Part shown: piece by piece, positions 6,301 through 11,719 of the stretch
Numbering within the stretch: position 1 is the stretch's first letter
How the letters are laid out: each line of letters begins with the position of its first letter
DNA from: Candidatus Spechtiibacteriota bacterium
Lineage (GTDB): Bacteria; Patescibacteriota; Minisyncoccia; Spechtbacterales; HO2-43-30
Reading direction: 5' to 3'
DNA: 15,930 bases
Assembly (NCBI GenBank): GCA_016177905.1
Contig: JACOUK010000024.1
Location: 1-15,930, forward strand
The notes under the pieces: generated by a model
Told to the model about the DNA's origin: nothing
Seen by the model: the letters and a program-made list of their open reading frames with translations, nothing else
The model's database searches: none
Made by a program: the position numbers and the translations under genes

Positions 6301-6624
6301 GGTGGAGAGCGTAATGAGATTTTTGTATCCTATGTTGTTTTTTACAATGAGCGTCAGATGGTACCGTGTATCGTCAATATTCGGCTGTTTATCATGCATG
6401 GAGCGCGCCGCGACATACGTTTCCATGCCAAAAATCGGTTTTATTCCCCGCTTCTTCGCTTCTTTGTAAAATTCGATATTGCCGTAGAGCACGCCATGAT
6501 CGGTTATAGCGATCGAATCCATGCCGAGCTCTTTTGTGCAGTCTAAAAGATCGGGAATTTTTGAGAGACCATCAAGAAGCGAGTAGTGACTATGAGTATG
6601 GAGATGAGTGAATTTGGGGGTCAT
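3358..6624 (-). CDS. dnaE: DNA polymerase III alpha subunit (DnaE1 type)
   Basis: Replicative polymerase, 1088 residues. The N-terminal PHP domain (about 4-280) keeps all nine usual metal ligands: H9, H11, D18, H43, E68, H89, C139, D208, H210. Active-site aspartates lie in PDIDVDF (D419, D421) and KMDFLGL (D570). The helix-hairpin-helix region includes FGLAAIKNVG (about 853), and an OB fold closes the protein (about 1010-1088). The C-terminal tau-binding part of the 1160-residue E. coli protein appears reduced. Two insertions look foreign to the family: about residues 315-330 (Pro/Ser/His/Gly-rich) and 831-850 (Ser/Asp/Lys-rich); both coincide with inverted repeats. The ATG lies ten bases after a -10 box with no Shine-Dalgarno site. 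It is convergent with trmD and divergent from rnhB. Confidence 0.98.
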   Translation of the reverse strand: MTPKFTHLHTHSHYSLLDGLSKIPDLLDCTKELGMDSIAITDHGVLYGNIEFYKEAKKRGIKPIFGMETYVAARSMHDKQPNIDDTRYHLTLIVKNNIGYKNLITLSTKSHLEGFYYKPRVDKNLLREYREGLIALSGCLNGETAKAILAARIDEAEKIILEYRDIFGRDNFYLELQHHPNIPEQGKVNTALIEFSKKLSIPLVATQDSHYLHKEDAEAHDILLAIQTGEKANDEHRSLSMKDEDFSLTSPEDMAEAFKDCPEALENTQKIAEQCNVALQFGKYQLPYFTVPEGHDENSYLRKLCEEGLKKRYDVTPPSSHHEGQNKEGVLDKRGKILERLHYELAVIQKAGFASYLLIVQDFVNWAKNHGIVVGPGRGSAAGSIASYLLNITNVDPLKYDLIFERFLQSERNELPDIDVDFTDTRRDEVLEYVAKKYGRENVAQIITFGTMAARAAIRDVGRALNYPYEYCDKVAKTIPMMMKFEQALRESQEFALMYQSDTDARRLIDTARKLEGVARHASTHACGVVITKDPLVNLVPLQRSSQNDAIITTQYEMHAIESLGLLKMDFLGLRNLTIIENTKKQIKRTYGTEIEMDKIPLDDEESLEIFRKGNTTGIFQFESSGMKRYLKELKPTHFEDIIAMVALYRPGPMELIPDFIARKHGKKEINYLHPRLEPILKSTYGIAVYQEQVLQIARDLAGFTYSEADVLRKAIGKKIKELLEEQREKFIRGMVHNGIAEQTAGRLFQFVEPFARYGFNKAHSTCYATVGFQTAYLKAHYPSEFMAALLNAEQKDIDRISFLIDECKDMGIKVLPPEINESEADFSVVAQSPSAGRSDSEKSSDSKSTGQGIRFGLAAIKNVGDHIVEEIITERREHGTFHSIENLLERVHDKDLNKKSLESLVKCGAFDTLGERNLLLQNIEMLLKYARAQKNMRVSPQASLFQDQPLFQNSLRFAHAVPALKKQTLLWEKELLGFYLSSHPLEEYGEKLRALPKIKNLAMRDAGRTLNLAGVISSVKKIVTKNGHQMLFIGIEDLTSKIEGLVFPSLLEKNSKIFEVGRAVQIKGRLSSKDGSLKILCDEVKEL
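3397..3428 (+). terminator. Probable terminator of the trmD transcript, inside the dnaE 3' end
   Basis: GCCGTCTTT (3397-3405) pairs perfectly with AAAGACGGC (3411-3419) around GCTGG, followed by CTTTTATTT on the + strand. It lies 54 bases after the trmD stop and within the last 25 codons of dnaE on the other strand, so the bases serve both roles. Confidence 0.7.
4081..4131. repeat. Repeat-rich insertion in dnaE (second site)
   Basis: CAGAGTC (4101-4107) pairs with GACTCTG (4125-4131). A direct repeat GAGTCTGA occurs at 4085-4092 and 4103-4110, and TCTGA/TCAGA pair locally. It encodes a Ser/Asp/Lys-rich segment (about residues 831-850) between two conserved blocks, DFSVV and GIRFGLAAIKNVG, that are normally much closer. 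The inverted repeat is shorter than at the other sites. Confidence 0.55.
5635..5680. repeat. Inverted-repeat insertion in dnaE (first site)
   Basis: AACTCCC (5635-5641) and GGGAGTT (5674-5680) are perfect terminal inverted repeats of a 46-bp C/T-rich segment with an internal CTCATGATGAG palindrome. On the coding strand it reads TPPSSHHEGQNKEGV (about residues 315-330). Its CCCCCTCC-type start resembles that of the glycosyltransferase repeat at 9747-9773, suggesting one repeat family. Confidence 0.7.
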
Positions 6625-6634
6625 TATAGTTTTG

Positions 6635-6662
6635 ATTATAGCATTGCGTTTTCGATTTACAA
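6635..6662 (-). promoter_or_regulatory. Probable dnaE promoter
   Basis: On the - strand, TTGTAA (6657-6662), 16-bp spacer and TATAAT (6635-6640) with an extended -10 TGC (6641-6643). Only ten bases separate the -10 from the dnaE ATG, so the mRNA leader should be about four bases. Confidence 0.65.
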
Positions 6663-6667
6663 ATTTT

Positions 6668-6676
6668 TGGTATAAC
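6668..6676 (+). promoter_or_regulatory. Probable rnhB extended -10 promoter
   Basis: TGG then TATAAC (6671-6676) lies six bases before the rnhB ATG, so the start site would coincide with the start codon (leaderless). No clear -35 is seen. It overlaps the region of the divergent dnaE promoter. Confidence 0.5.
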
Positions 6677-6682
6677 TAGTAT

Positions 6683-7261
6683 ATGGCATGTAAAATTACA
6701 ATCGGCGTTGACGAAGTTGGAGTAGGTCCGCTCGCTGGCCCTGTTACTGCGTGCGCACTCACAGGGCCAGCGATCCGTAAACCGATTCGCGATTCAAAAA
6801 AATTAAGCGCGAAGCAGCGCGAGGAATTTTTTAGAATTTTTTGCAAGGACGCGAGTATCAAGTGGGCCTTAGCGAGTATTATGCCGAAAACAATTGATCG
6901 CATAAATATTTTTCAAGCGCGCCGACTTGCGATGAAAAGGGCGGTGGAAAAATTACTGCGGAAAATTGCCGTAACGCCCGGTAACGGCCGCGGCTATTTG
7001 GTATTGATCGACGGGAATGTTTTGTTGAACACGGCGATGAATGAACGGGCGATTATAAAAGGCGATGAAAAAGTAGCGATTATCGGTACCGCTTCAATTA
7101 TTGCAAAAATCAGCCGCGATCGGATGATGGCGCGATATCATAAAAAATACCCCGAATATCGTTTTGATTTGCATAAAGGATATGGCACAAAACTGCATTA
7201 TGAAATGTTGAGAGAGCACGGCCCTTGCCCGATTCATCGGAGGAGTTTTCGGCTTGGATAG
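6683..7261 (+). CDS. rnhB: Ribonuclease HII
   Basis: Removes ribonucleotides from DNA and degrades RNA in RNA-DNA hybrids. The DEDD catalytic set is visible: D10 and E11 in GVDEVG, D110 in LVLIDGN and D146 in SIIAKISRDRMM. Other family marks are DSKKLS (37-42), HKGYGT (164-169) and HRRSF near the C-terminus. The length of 192 is typical. One oddity: the substrate-contacting Gly-Arg-Gly motif after the DE pair is Gly-Val-Gly (13-15). Residues about 96-104 (AVTPGNGRG) may be a small loop insertion. The gene is divergent from dnaE and seems leaderless. It converges with the O-antigen ligase gene 26 bases away, and no convincing terminator is visible between them. Confidence 0.96.
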   Translation: MACKITIGVDEVGVGPLAGPVTACALTGPAIRKPIRDSKKLSAKQREEFFRIFCKDASIKWALASIMPKTIDRINIFQARRLAMKRAVEKLLRKIAVTPGNGRGYLVLIDGNVLLNTAMNERAIIKGDEKVAIIGTASIIAKISRDRMMARYHKKYPEYRFDLHKGYGTKLHYEMLREHGPCPIHRRSFRLG

Positions 7262-7287
7262 GCAAGGGCTTCACTGGGTGGCTTTGT

Positions 7288-9183
7288 TCATTCCCGAGCT
7301 TTTTTTAGCCTCGACCACTCGGTAGAGATACTTGCGCGATGCGGGCTAAGTTCAAGGGCTTTTTTAAAGAATATATCGGAGTTTTCGTAATCGCCCAATA
7401 TATGCGATATTTGAGCGGCGTAAATATAATTGCGCGTAAAGCGCGGCCATTCTTTGGCGGCGTTTTCTTGTTGGAGAACAAGCGCGCGGGCGAGATACTT
7501 TTTTGAATCAGCAAAAAGTTGTTCGCATTTTTCATCTACGGCAGATTCGCAATGTTTTTTCACGGCGTCATAATAGGCAAGCGAAATCACCGCGTATCTG
7601 CGGCGAAGATTTGGGTTTATGGGAGGGGAATGATACGCAAGGCCTTTTTCAAATGCTCCAAACGCGTCGTCCATGCGGCCCTTTTGCGCGAGAATTTCTG
7701 CGCGGTTCAGTTGATAATTTGCTTTGAGTATATCAAAGTGGATTTTGAGAGAGACAGCAAAAAAGAAAGTAACGATTATAAATCCGAATAGCCAAATACC
7801 TTGTCTCAACGGAGCAGTCGTATACGTTTTTCCCCTCGGATCGAGAAATAATGAGTACGCAAAAAAGAACATAAGGCATATCCCTGTCACTGTGGTGTCA
7901 AATCCCAATAGATTCTGCACAAGATACCCGACGAGTGAAGATATGAGTCCAATTGAAATGAGCTTCGTTCCCTGTAAAGTGAAAAGGTTTTTAAAAAGTA
8001 TATACATGGCAAAAATAAACATTGAGGCGTAGGCGAACAATCCAAGGAGTCCGCTCGTTGCTCCAATATCAAAAATAAAATTATGCGCTTTATCGAACCA
8101 CGATTCCCAAAGCGAGCCGTCTTTTTCAAGGCTGCCAGTGTGATCGAGAAATCCGCTGTAGAATTGATCGTATGCTACAAAAAAGTTTTCCGGTCCGTAG
8201 CCGAGTAATGGTTTTTCCAATATCCCTTTCAAGCCCGCTCGCCATGCTTCAAGGCGGGGAGCGCTGCTTGAAAGAAATCCCTGGATGCTCAAAAAACGGT
8301 TTGTGAATGCGGGTAGTTTTCGTTGGATTTTTTCTCCTTGGGGCGTAAAAACGAGGAGCGCATAGCATGCAAGAAGAGTCAAAAATGGAACCGCTACGAA
8401 CGCGAGAACTTTACGCTTTGTTGCCTTTTTTTGATAGATGAGATAGAGAGTTGCAAAAACAAGCGTGGCGGCAATGATGCCGAGAATTGCTCCTCGAGCC
8501 TGCGTGCTTATCAGGGCAATGAATTGAAGGAGCGATGATATGCCGAGGAGAAATGATTTTTTTTCGAGAAAGAAGGCGAAGCTCACAGGGCTAATGAGAA
8601 GAAGATATGAAGCAAGGTAATTTGAATTATTGAGCGTGGAGAAGGCGCGGAAGGCCATGCCATTTTGAAGCAGCTGAAAGACGGCGATCAGGCTTACTGC
8701 TGTCGCAATCCAAATCATGAGATACAGTCCGATACGCCAATGCCTCGGATTTTTTAGAAAAGTGAGAAGAAGAACAAAAAAGAGGAGATAATGAATCCAA
8801 GTAAGTAGTCCTTGATTTTTGTAGATATTTCCCCAGAGACTAAATTCGGGCTGGACAGAGGCGAGAGTGGCGAGGGTCATGACTATGAAGAAGGCAAGAA
8901 GAGAGAGGGCAAGAGGCGAAAGGATTTTGCTGAAATCCAAACGGTTTTCCTGTCCGGGAGGGGATTCTCTGCTATCCAATATTTTTTTCAAAAATACGGC
9001 AAGTATCAAAAATTCAACGATGAGTTTGAAGATCACATCGCGGCCCAAAGGGAAAAGGGTGAGTCCGTAATCGCCGAGAACCGGCAGGGCAAGGATAAAA
9101 AGAATTCCTCCCATGATTATTTTTTCAAGGATACGCGAGAGATTGAGGGAGGGAAGGGCGAGTTCAAAATCATCTTTTTGCAT
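7288..9183 (-). CDS. O-antigen ligase/polymerase (Wzy/WaaL-like) membrane protein with C-terminal TPR region
   Basis: Integral membrane protein likely to polymerise a surface glycan or transfer it to its acceptor outside the membrane. Residues about 20-480 contain many hydrophobic segments, about ten to twelve by eye. The Wzy_C-type region is recognisable: STQARGAILG (226-235), then SAPRLEAWRAGL (307-318), LEKPLLGYGPENF (322-334) and KAHNFIFDIGATSGLLG (365-381). The large loop between 280 and 365 is the usual catalytic loop, and Arg230 and His367 are the likely key residues. Residues about 485-631 form soluble helical repeats of TPR type (RAEILAQKGRMDDAFGAFEKG; HILGDYENSDIFFKKALELSP), common in CPR members. 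It starts 14 bases after the glycosyltransferase stop, probably the same transcript. Polymerase versus ligase cannot be decided from sequence. Confidence 0.85.
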   Translation of the reverse strand: MQKDDFELALPSLNLSRILEKIIMGGILFILALPVLGDYGLTLFPLGRDVIFKLIVEFLILAVFLKKILDSRESPPGQENRLDFSKILSPLALSLLAFFIVMTLATLASVQPEFSLWGNIYKNQGLLTWIHYLLFFVLLLTFLKNPRHWRIGLYLMIWIATAVSLIAVFQLLQNGMAFRAFSTLNNSNYLASYLLLISPVSFAFFLEKKSFLLGISSLLQFIALISTQARGAILGIIAATLVFATLYLIYQKKATKRKVLAFVAVPFLTLLACYALLVFTPQGEKIQRKLPAFTNRFLSIQGFLSSSAPRLEAWRAGLKGILEKPLLGYGPENFFVAYDQFYSGFLDHTGSLEKDGSLWESWFDKAHNFIFDIGATSGLLGLFAYASMFIFAMYILFKNLFTLQGTKLISIGLISSLVGYLVQNLLGFDTTVTGICLMFFFAYSLFLDPRGKTYTTAPLRQGIWLFGFIIVTFFFAVSLKIHFDILKANYQLNRAEILAQKGRMDDAFGAFEKGLAYHSPPINPNLRRRYAVISLAYYDAVKKHCESAVDEKCEQLFADSKKYLARALVLQQENAAKEWPRFTRNYIYAAQISHILGDYENSDIFFKKALELSPHRASISTEWSRLKKARE

Positions 9184-9197
9184 AGAGAGAACACGAT

Positions 9198-10415
9198 TTA
9201 GCCAAGGATAACCTTTTCGCTTTCTTCGAGCATTTTTTGGAGGGAAAATTGCTTCAGTTTTTCCTTTGAGGAGTATACAAAACTAAGACGATCGTCTGAG
9301 TTTTGTATACTGACAAGAAGAGCAATTTTTTCAGCAAGCGCTTGGCTGTTTTTTGGCGGCACAAGAAAGCCGTCTTTGCCGTCTTCAATAATTTCCGGGA
9401 TTGCCCCAACGGAAGTCGCAACAATGGGAATCTCCGCGGCCATTGCTTCAAGCAAAACCCATGGGAAACCTTCTTTTACTGACGGAAGAACGAAAACATC
9501 GAAGGCTTTGAGATATTGCGAGGCATTCGACATGCGGCCCGCCAAGAAAAAAGTATCTTCCAAATTGTACTTTCTAATAAGAGATTCGAGTTTGGGGAGT
9601 TCTTTCCCTTCGCCGATGACGACGAATAGTAATTGGTAATTGATAATTGGTAATTGGCTAGAAATTTTTGCGGCTTCTATAAGGTATTCAATGCCTTTTG
9701 TGGCGTAGAGATTGGCAATTGCGCCAATTATTAGAAGCTTCTTTTCTCCCCTCTCCTTACGAAGGAGAGGGGAGGGGGGTGAGGTAGTAAAGAGCTTGGA
9801 TAATATCGAGTTTCTCGCCTGTTCCTTTGACAAAAACTTTAACCTATCCGGCTCTATTCCATTGTAAATCTTTACAACTCTTTCTGCGGATACTATTCTT
9901 TTTTGAAGTGCTAGTTGTCTATCATATTCAGAATTGACAATGACAACATCTTTCCAGCACGCGCTGATTTTTTCCATCCAAAAAAGGATTTGATTCATCC
10001 ACCATGGCCGAGGATCGCAAAAAGACCAGCCGCCGATACGATAAACTACGCGAATCACGAATCTGGAATCATGAATCATGAAAAGTTTGGCTGCGAGCGA
10101 ACCGATAAACCCAGCCTTAGTGCTTTGAAGAAAGAGTACGTCTGGCCGTTCTTTTTTTATGATTTTTAATACAGAAAATAACGCTCGTATATCACTAAGT
10201 GGATTCAAGTTTCTCGTAAGATGTGGAATATGGTAGCTTCTTGATTCTTGATTCATAATTTTTAATTCAAACTCGGCAAACATCTCGCCATCTCCTTCTC
10301 CCGCAGCGATAGCAATTTGATGTCCGCGACTTGCCAAATATGGCGCCAATTCCAAGAGATAACGTTGCGCCCCGCCGATTTCAGATTGAGTGATAACGAA
10401 TAAAATTTTGGGCAT
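9198..10415 (-). CDS. Family 4 glycosyltransferase (GT-B fold) with multiple in-gene repeats
   Basis: Retaining glycosyltransferase, probably acting on a lipid-linked glycan at the inner face of the membrane. The N-terminal domain starts MPKILFVITQSEIGGAQRY. The C-terminal nucleotide-sugar domain has IGAIANLYATKGIEYLIEA (about 230-248), VVIGEGKEL, FVLPSVKEGFPWVLLEAMA (308-326) with the E-x7-E pair E315/E323, and IVATSVGAIPEII. Five stretches are repeat-derived: about residues 50-58, 113-122, 215-223, 254-263 and 369-382. The first, second and fourth come from heptanucleotide arrays, the third and fifth from palindromes. All keep frame, and the catalytic blocks are intact. TTG 10439 is in frame upstream, but ATG 10415 starts the conserved block. 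No Shine-Dalgarno site or clear promoter is visible. The O-antigen ligase gene follows directly. Confidence 0.88.
   Translation of the reverse strand: MPKILFVITQSEIGGAQRYLLELAPYLASRGHQIAIAAGEGDGEMFAEFELKIMNQESRSYHIPHLTRNLNPLSDIRALFSVLKIIKKERPDVLFLQSTKAGFIGSLAAKLFMIHDSRFVIRVVYRIGGWSFCDPRPWWMNQILFWMEKISACWKDVVIVNSEYDRQLALQKRIVSAERVVKIYNGIEPDRLKFLSKEQARNSILSKLFTTSPPSPLLRKERGEKKLLIIGAIANLYATKGIEYLIEAAKISSQLPIINYQLLFVVIGEGKELPKLESLIRKYNLEDTFFLAGRMSNASQYLKAFDVFVLPSVKEGFPWVLLEAMAAEIPIVATSVGAIPEIIEDGKDGFLVPPKNSQALAEKIALLVSIQNSDDRLSFVYSSKEKLKQFSLQKMLEESEKVILG
9272..9311. repeat. 40-bp near-perfect palindrome inside the glycosyltransferase gene
   Basis: Left arm AGTATACAAAACTAAGAC (9272-9289), centre GATC, right arm GTCTGAGTTTTGTATACT (9294-9311). 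Seventeen of eighteen positions pair. It encodes residues about 369-382, near the C-terminus. The gene continues without a frameshift on either side. Confidence 0.92.
9630..9657. repeat. Four-unit heptanucleotide array (TAATTGG)
   Basis: Units on the + strand: TAATTGG, TAATTGA, TAATTGG, TAATTGG, 28 bases in tandem. It is translated on the - strand as QLPIINYQL in the loop before the conserved VVIGEG strand of the glycosyltransferase. Confidence 0.85.
9747..9773. repeat. Perfect 12-bp hairpin inside the glycosyltransferase gene
   Basis: TCCCCTCTCCTT (9747-9758), loop ACG, AAGGAGAGGGGA (9762-9773). With its G-rich flank it reads SPPSPLLRKERG on the coding strand, inserted at the interdomain linker (about residues 211-224). 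Peptides of this kind are familiar as translations of dispersed bacterial repeats. Confidence 0.9.
10051..10078. repeat. Four-unit heptanucleotide array (TGATTCN on the - strand)
   Basis: Units on the - strand: TGATTCA, TGATTCC, AGATTCG, TGATTCG, 28 bases. It is translated in the glycosyltransferase as about residues 113-122 (MIHDSRFVIR), just before the conserved GGWSF segment. Confidence 0.75.
10242..10269. repeat. Four-unit heptanucleotide array (TGATTCN on the + strand)
   Basis: Units on the + strand: TGATTCT, TGATTCA, TAATTTT, TAATTCA, 28 bases. This is the same consensus as 10051-10078 but in the opposite orientation. It encodes about residues 50-58 (KIMNQESR) of the glycosyltransferase. 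Confidence 0.7.
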
Positions 10416-10462
10416 AAAGTCATTTTCATCGTACGCCAAAAAGACCGGATGGGCAATTTATG

Positions 10463-10495
10463 CAACAAAAAAGCGTCCCATAGTCGGGGGCGCTT
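10463..10495 (-). terminator. Rho-independent terminator of the 10522-11610 gene
   Basis: On the - strand, AAGCGCCCCC (10495-10486) pairs with GGGACGCTT (10479-10471), with one G-T pair and a 6-base loop, followed by a run of T (10472-10467). It lies 27 bases after the stop codon and separates this gene from the downstream glycosyltransferase. Confidence 0.85.
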
Positions 10496-10521
10496 ATAAT
10501 ATTTACGAATGTTCAGATTGA

Positions 10522-11610
10522 TTAGGTCTTGATAAGGCCGAGAACGACGTCTGCCACGCGAGACGCGTTTTGGCCGTCGAGCTTAAAATATTTTTCTTGA
10601 TTCCTTCGGATGGCTAGGGGATCTCCCAATACATAACGGACTTTTGAGACAAGCTGATTTAATTGATCTTGATTTTCCGCAACCGCGCAAGCTCCAACTT
10701 TTGCCATTGGCAGAAATTTGAAGCCATTCGCGGCAAGCTCGGATTCGAAGATCTCGGGGGAAAGATAGGCGATACATTCTTTGCGGAGATACGCGCCAGT
10801 CGCAAGGACTGTCGAGGTCATGGAAACAACAAGATCGCTCGCGGCAACCCATTCATCTGTGGAAAATGGAGCACTGCCCTTTACGAGTCGTCCATTTTTG
10901 AATTCTTCACATGCCAGTTCCCATGGAGCTACTTCATCCGGCGCGTTATCTTTGAAGCGCGGGTGCTGAAGGGCGACTAAAACTGCGGGGTCTGGCAGAT
11001 TGTTGAGCGCTTCAATGAGAGCGCGGAGAGTAGCGGCGCTATGCCGAAGTTGACCGGCGTAGACGACGATTGGAGATCCGCAAAATAATTTTCTGTGAGG
11101 ATCACAGTCGGCCATTTTCTTCGCGATTGTCACGTAATCGAGATAGAAGAGTTTGTCAAATGCGGGCTGACCAGTAACACAGACATGACTTGGATTATAG
11201 CCTTGCCATGCGTCGAGGACCATTTCTTTTCCGAGCTCATCCGGCACGCATATTGCGTCTGGCCAGTAAGTATTGTCTCCAAATTCGACTTTGAGCGCTC
11301 CGCCCCAATAGTCTTGTAGGGTAATTGTGGGGATGTTCATATCGCGCATGATTGGAATAAGGTCTCGGCCAACTCCGCCTTCAGAGCACATGCTTGTAAG
11401 AAGCGCATCAGGAGTATCAAGCCATTCCAAGAGGTAACCCGCCTCTTTTCCGGCCTCTATGAATAATTGTTTTTTCTCCATAAGTATTTTGACTGCCGTG
11501 CCAGTCGCTATATCAAAAACTTCATGCCCTCTTCGCTTCAGTTCTTCGCTTACCGGCCATACTGCATTGTGGCCTCCGGGATCTTTCATGACAGCCCAAA
11601 TCCTTGCCAT
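10522..11610 (-). CDS. GT-B-fold protein, UDP-GlcNAc 2-epimerase or glycosyltransferase-like, specificity unknown
   Basis: 362 residues with the look of a two-domain GT-B protein. The N-terminal Rossmann-like half opens KDPGGHNAVWPVSEELKRRGH, and VTGQPAFDKLF (about 145-155) marks the hinge. In the C-terminal half, PIVVYAGQLRHSAATLRALIEAL resembles the start of nucleotide-sugar-binding domains and ASDLVVSMTSTVLATGAYL resembles the donor-binding S-S/T-x-L motif of epimerases, glycerophosphotransferases and lipid-A-disaccharide-synthase-like proteins. A role in surface glycan synthesis is inferred from fold and neighbours; no substrate can be named. It is the only gene here with a strong Shine-Dalgarno site (AAGGAGG, 11617-11623, six bases before ATG 11610), plus its own promoter and terminator, and it lacks in-gene repeats. 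An in-frame GTG at 11616 overlaps that site and is not used. Confidence 0.6.
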   Translation of the reverse strand: MARIWAVMKDPGGHNAVWPVSEELKRRGHEVFDIATGTAVKILMEKKQLFIEAGKEAGYLLEWLDTPDALLTSMCSEGGVGRDLIPIMRDMNIPTITLQDYWGGALKVEFGDNTYWPDAICVPDELGKEMVLDAWQGYNPSHVCVTGQPAFDKLFYLDYVTIAKKMADCDPHRKLFCGSPIVVYAGQLRHSAATLRALIEALNNLPDPAVLVALQHPRFKDNAPDEVAPWELACEEFKNGRLVKGSAPFSTDEWVAASDLVVSMTSTVLATGAYLRKECIAYLSPEIFESELAANGFKFLPMAKVGACAVAENQDQLNQLVSKVRYVLGDPLAIRRNQEKYFKLDGQNASRVADVVLGLIKT

Positions 11611-11648
11611 GTTCACCCTCCTTATTCAGTTTTCAATCTGCCATCTAA

Positions 11649-11677
11649 AGTATAGCACATACAAAGATTTTTGTCTA
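11649..11677 (-). promoter_or_regulatory. Promoter of the 10522-11610 gene
   Basis: On the - strand, TAGACA (11672-11677), 17-bp spacer and TATACT (11649-11654) with an extended -10 TGC (11655-11657). The start is near 11642, giving a leader of about 32 bases that carries the Shine-Dalgarno site. Confidence 0.75.
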
Positions 11678-11686
11678 GCGTAGACA
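11672..11686. promoter_or_regulatory. Inverted repeat formed by two divergent -35 boxes
   Basis: TGTCTA-GCG-TAGACA is a perfect 6-bp inverted repeat. Its halves are the -35 hexamers of the divergent promoters at 11649-11677 (- strand) and 11681-11709 (+ strand). It could be an operator controlling both polysaccharide transcription units, or a coincidence of two identical -35 sequences back to back. Confidence 0.5.
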
Positions 11687-11709
11687 GCGGCGGATTTTAG
11701 GGGTACATT
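11681..11709 (+). promoter_or_regulatory. Probable promoter of the epimerase operon
   Basis: TAGACA (11681-11686), 17-bp spacer and TACATT (11704-11709). Ten bases separate the -10 from the ATG at 11720, the same spacing as at dnaE, so the leader should be about four bases. Confidence 0.5.
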
Positions 11710-11719
11710 AAGAGTATTT

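Noticed and set aside
7262..7320. Terminator between rnhB and the O-antigen ligase gene
   Set aside because: There is a T-run in the end of the ligase gene but only a four-pair stem can be formed around it.
9272..9311. Palindrome as an insertion-sequence end or attachment site
   Set aside because: There is no transposase or integrase nearby, no visible target duplication, and the gene reads through.
9630..10269. Tandem heptamers as a CRISPR or minisatellite array
   Set aside because: The units are 7 bases with no spacers, repeats are too short, there are no cas genes, and the arrays are translated in frame.
10416..10439. Upstream TTG start of the 9198-10415 glycosyltransferase
   Set aside because: MPKILFVITQSE from ATG 10415 is the family N-terminus; the upstream eight residues add nothing recognisable.
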